NCBI GenBank assembly: GCA_028679405.1
Contig: JAJRBP010000301.1
Coordinates: forward strand, 1 to 7,475
Length of the DNA: 7,475 bases
Source of the DNA: Methanoregulaceae archaeon
GTDB taxonomy: Archaea > Halobacteriota > Methanomicrobia > Methanomicrobiales > Methanospirillaceae
Direction: 5' to 3'
Shown: positions 6,532-7,475 of the stretch, in pieces
How the letters are laid out: each line of letters begins with the position of its first letter
Numbering within the stretch: position 1 is the stretch's first letter
The notes under the pieces: model-generated
What the model saw: only the letters and a program-made list of their open reading frames with translations
The model's database searches: none
What the model was told of the DNA's origin: nothing
Made by a program: the position numbers and the translations under genes

Positions 6532-6657
6532 CCGGATTTTCAACTTTTCCCTCCGGAAACCTGGATTTCGGCCGGTAAAACCGGACGACCTTCCTCCGGA
6601 GAGTCTTTCCCTGGAAAAAACCGGTTGTCCGGGATTATATTTCTTCGTTATTTCCGG
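6532..6657. repeat. CCGG-rich cluster of short palindromes
   Basis: Eight CCGG tetranucleotides occur in about 126 bases, starting at 6532, 6553, 6572, 6581, 6596, 6621, 6629 and 6654. Several sit in TCCGGA palindromes (6552-6557, 6595-6600, 6653-6658). TTCC(C)TCCGGA is repeated at 6547-6557 and 6591-6600. CCGGT-AAA-ACCGG at 6572-6584 forms a small perfect hairpin. The stretch is non-coding and otherwise purine/pyrimidine skewed, unlike the flanking genes. I see no gene in 6363-6647. Confidence 0.5.
6615..6632 (-). terminator. Candidate terminator after the MNT-HEPN gene
   Basis: Reading the minus strand, CCGG-ACAA-CCGG (plus 6621-6632) can fold into a four-base-pair hairpin with a tetraloop and is followed at once by six T (plus-strand A run 6615-6620). 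It begins 15 bases after the TAA at 6648-6650. Archaeal termination depends mainly on T runs, so the six T may be the active part and the hairpin incidental. Confidence 0.5.
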
Positions 6658-7274
6658 AGAATACTCCTGATATGCGATTCGAGAGCGGGGATCTCGGAGA
6701 GAAGGATATTCCAGAGGATGACGGGATCCGGACCGAAACGGGAATGCAGCAGTACCGAAGGGATCGCTCGGATCTCCTTCCAGCGGATATTCTGGTACCG
6801 TAGAATTGTCTCCTCCGAAACCAGGCTGAGGATCGCGGCAATGACCTCCAGGCTTTCGGAAGCCGCCCTCCTGAAGAGTTCATCCCTGGCGAACTGCTCG
6901 TACTGGAGGTCCCGCGACCTGGCCGTGATGAAACTGCACTCGGCCAGGACTCGCTCGAGGAGGATCTCGTCCCCACGCTCTCCCGCCTGGTCGGGCTGGG
7001 AGTACAGGGCGATAGTCCGTGCAGTCACAAGCTCCACCCGCAGGGAGAGCCTTTCTTCGAGGAAGAAAAGCAACCCGATGAAATTGGCATAGGTCTCCTG
7101 CCCGGGTCCGAACTCCACCTCGATCACCGGCGGCCCGGCCTGGATGCCTTCCCCCCTCGCCAGCGTCCCGAATATCCCGATCCTGGCGACACCAAACAGT
7201 TTCTTGACGATGGGAAATGCACTGTTGAGGGAGATGAGTATCTCCTCGCCTGCCGCTACCTCCTTTCCCGCCAT
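6648..7274 (-). CDS. Single-chain MNT-HEPN fusion with degenerate active sites (MntA/HepT-like)
   Basis: A 208-residue protein joining two domains that are normally separate partners of MntA/HepT toxin-antitoxin modules. Residues about 10-92 match the minimal nucleotidyltransferase fold: FGVARIGIFGTLARGE (27-42), VEFGPGQET (53-61), FFLEERLSLRVELVT (70-84). Residues about 105-208 match HepT (DUF86): ECSFITARSRDLQYEQFARDE (112-132), SLEVIAAI (141-148), and HSRFGPD then VILWNILLSEIPALESHI. In MNT the metal-binding D-x-D becomes P-x-V (PPVIEVEF, 48-55) and the later Asp is Glu81. In HEPN the R-x4-H-x-Y motif reads IPSVLLHSRF (171-180): Arg becomes Pro172, His177 is kept, Tyr becomes Arg179. Catalysis and tyrosine AMPylation are therefore unlikely. 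The reading frame is intact. The gene starts three bases after the HEAT-repeat stop with a weak ribosome site, suggesting coupling to that gene. Confidence 0.85.
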   Translation of the reverse strand: MAGKEVAAGEEILISLNSAFPIVKKLFGVARIGIFGTLARGEGIQAGPPVIEVEFGPGQETYANFIGLLFFLEERLSLRVELVTARTIALYSQPDQAGERGDEILLERVLAECSFITARSRDLQYEQFARDELFRRAASESLEVIAAILSLVSEETILRYQNIRWKEIRAIPSVLLHSRFGPDPVILWNILLSEIPALESHIRSILRK

Positions 7275-7277
7275 TCT

Positions 7278-7475
7278 TCAACCCGTGAGACTCTCTCTTC
7301 GATTAATCTGTTCGATGGCATGAAACGCTTCCTTCCTGACCGAGGTATTCTCATCCCTCACAAGCGTATTCAGGGGTTCGATCGCCCGCCCGTCACCGAT
7401 CTCCCCGATGAGGACCGCGGTCCACCTGCGTACGTTGGGCTCTTTGTCCGAGAGGGAGGGAAAGAGGGGCACCGC
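7278..7475 (-). CDS. HEAT-repeat protein, C-terminal fragment at window edge
   Basis: Only the last 65 codons are in the window, and the frame stays open through base 7475, so the true start lies outside. The visible part contains HEAT/PBS-lyase-type repeats: LSDKEPNVRRWTAVLIGEIG then DGRAIEPLNTLVRDEN, TSVRKEAFHAIEQI. These have the usual paired amphipathic helices with the Asp/Arg pattern D-x-x-x-x-V-R-x-x-A. Such repeats form solenoids that bind proteins or, in the PBS-lyase branch, tetrapyrrole-binding partners; no enzyme function can be inferred. A GTG at 7470-7472 is not a credible start because the repeat pattern already continues upstream of it. The stop TGA is three bases before the ATG of the MNT-HEPN fusion, so the two are very likely in one operon. 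Confidence 0.8.
   Translation of the reverse strand, partial: AVPLFPSLSDKEPNVRRWTAVLIGEIGDGRAIEPLNTLVRDENTSVRKEAFHAIEQINRRESLTG

Noticed and set aside
6532..6657. CRISPR array or mobile-element ends in the CCGG cluster
   Set aside because: Repeat units are too short and irregular for CRISPR, and there are no terminal inverted repeats, target duplications or transposase nearby.
6496..7092. Plus-strand 198-codon frame
   Set aside because: Mostly antisense to the MNT-HEPN gene; Ser/Arg-rich low-quality product.

Overview
The window reads as a GC-rich euryarchaeal chromosome, most likely a methanogen of the order Methanomicrobiales (Methanoculleus- or Methanofollis-like). The reasons are archaeal TATA boxes at several gene starts, an archaeal-type aspartyl-tRNA synthetase with non-discriminating residues, a short zinc-dependent methionine synthase and a RAD55/KaiC-like RecA-fold protein. 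The genus is inferred from style and was not computed. Genes are tightly packed and cover almost everything except two gaps (710-939 and 6363-6647).

Layout. At the left edge, thiM (thiazole salvage kinase) runs leftward and is cut by the window start. A divergent gap then leads into two rightward genes: an AMP-forming acyl-CoA synthetase (940-2496) and a small RAD55-like protein (2533-3117). The second gene has a promoter overlapping the ligase stop codon, appears to start on CTG behind a perfect Shine-Dalgarno, and has lost the Walker A lysine. It collides tail to tail, with a 15-bp coding overlap, with a leftward block.

The leftward block, read from the right edge, has five genes. They are the C-terminal end of a HEAT-repeat protein (7278-7475), a MNT-HEPN fusion (6648-7274), a 285-bp gap rich in palindromes, an unrecognised 325-residue protein (5385-6362), and the pair aspS (4011-5303) and a MetE-like methionine synthase (3103-4014). 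The last pair overlap by ATGA and are probably co-transcribed from a TATA box at 5341-5350.

The most unusual item is the MNT-HEPN fusion. It joins in one chain the two halves of a MntA/HepT-type toxin-antitoxin pair. The nucleotidyltransferase metal-binding acidic residues, the HEPN catalytic Arg and the HEPN acceptor Tyr all appear to be replaced, which suggests a domesticated, catalytically dead descendant. The gap downstream of it holds a likely terminator, a CCGG-rich repeat cluster, a candidate promoter with an adjacent palindrome and a nested inverted repeat in the presumed leader of the unknown gene. The rest is housekeeping: thiamine, methionine, tRNA charging and acyl activation.
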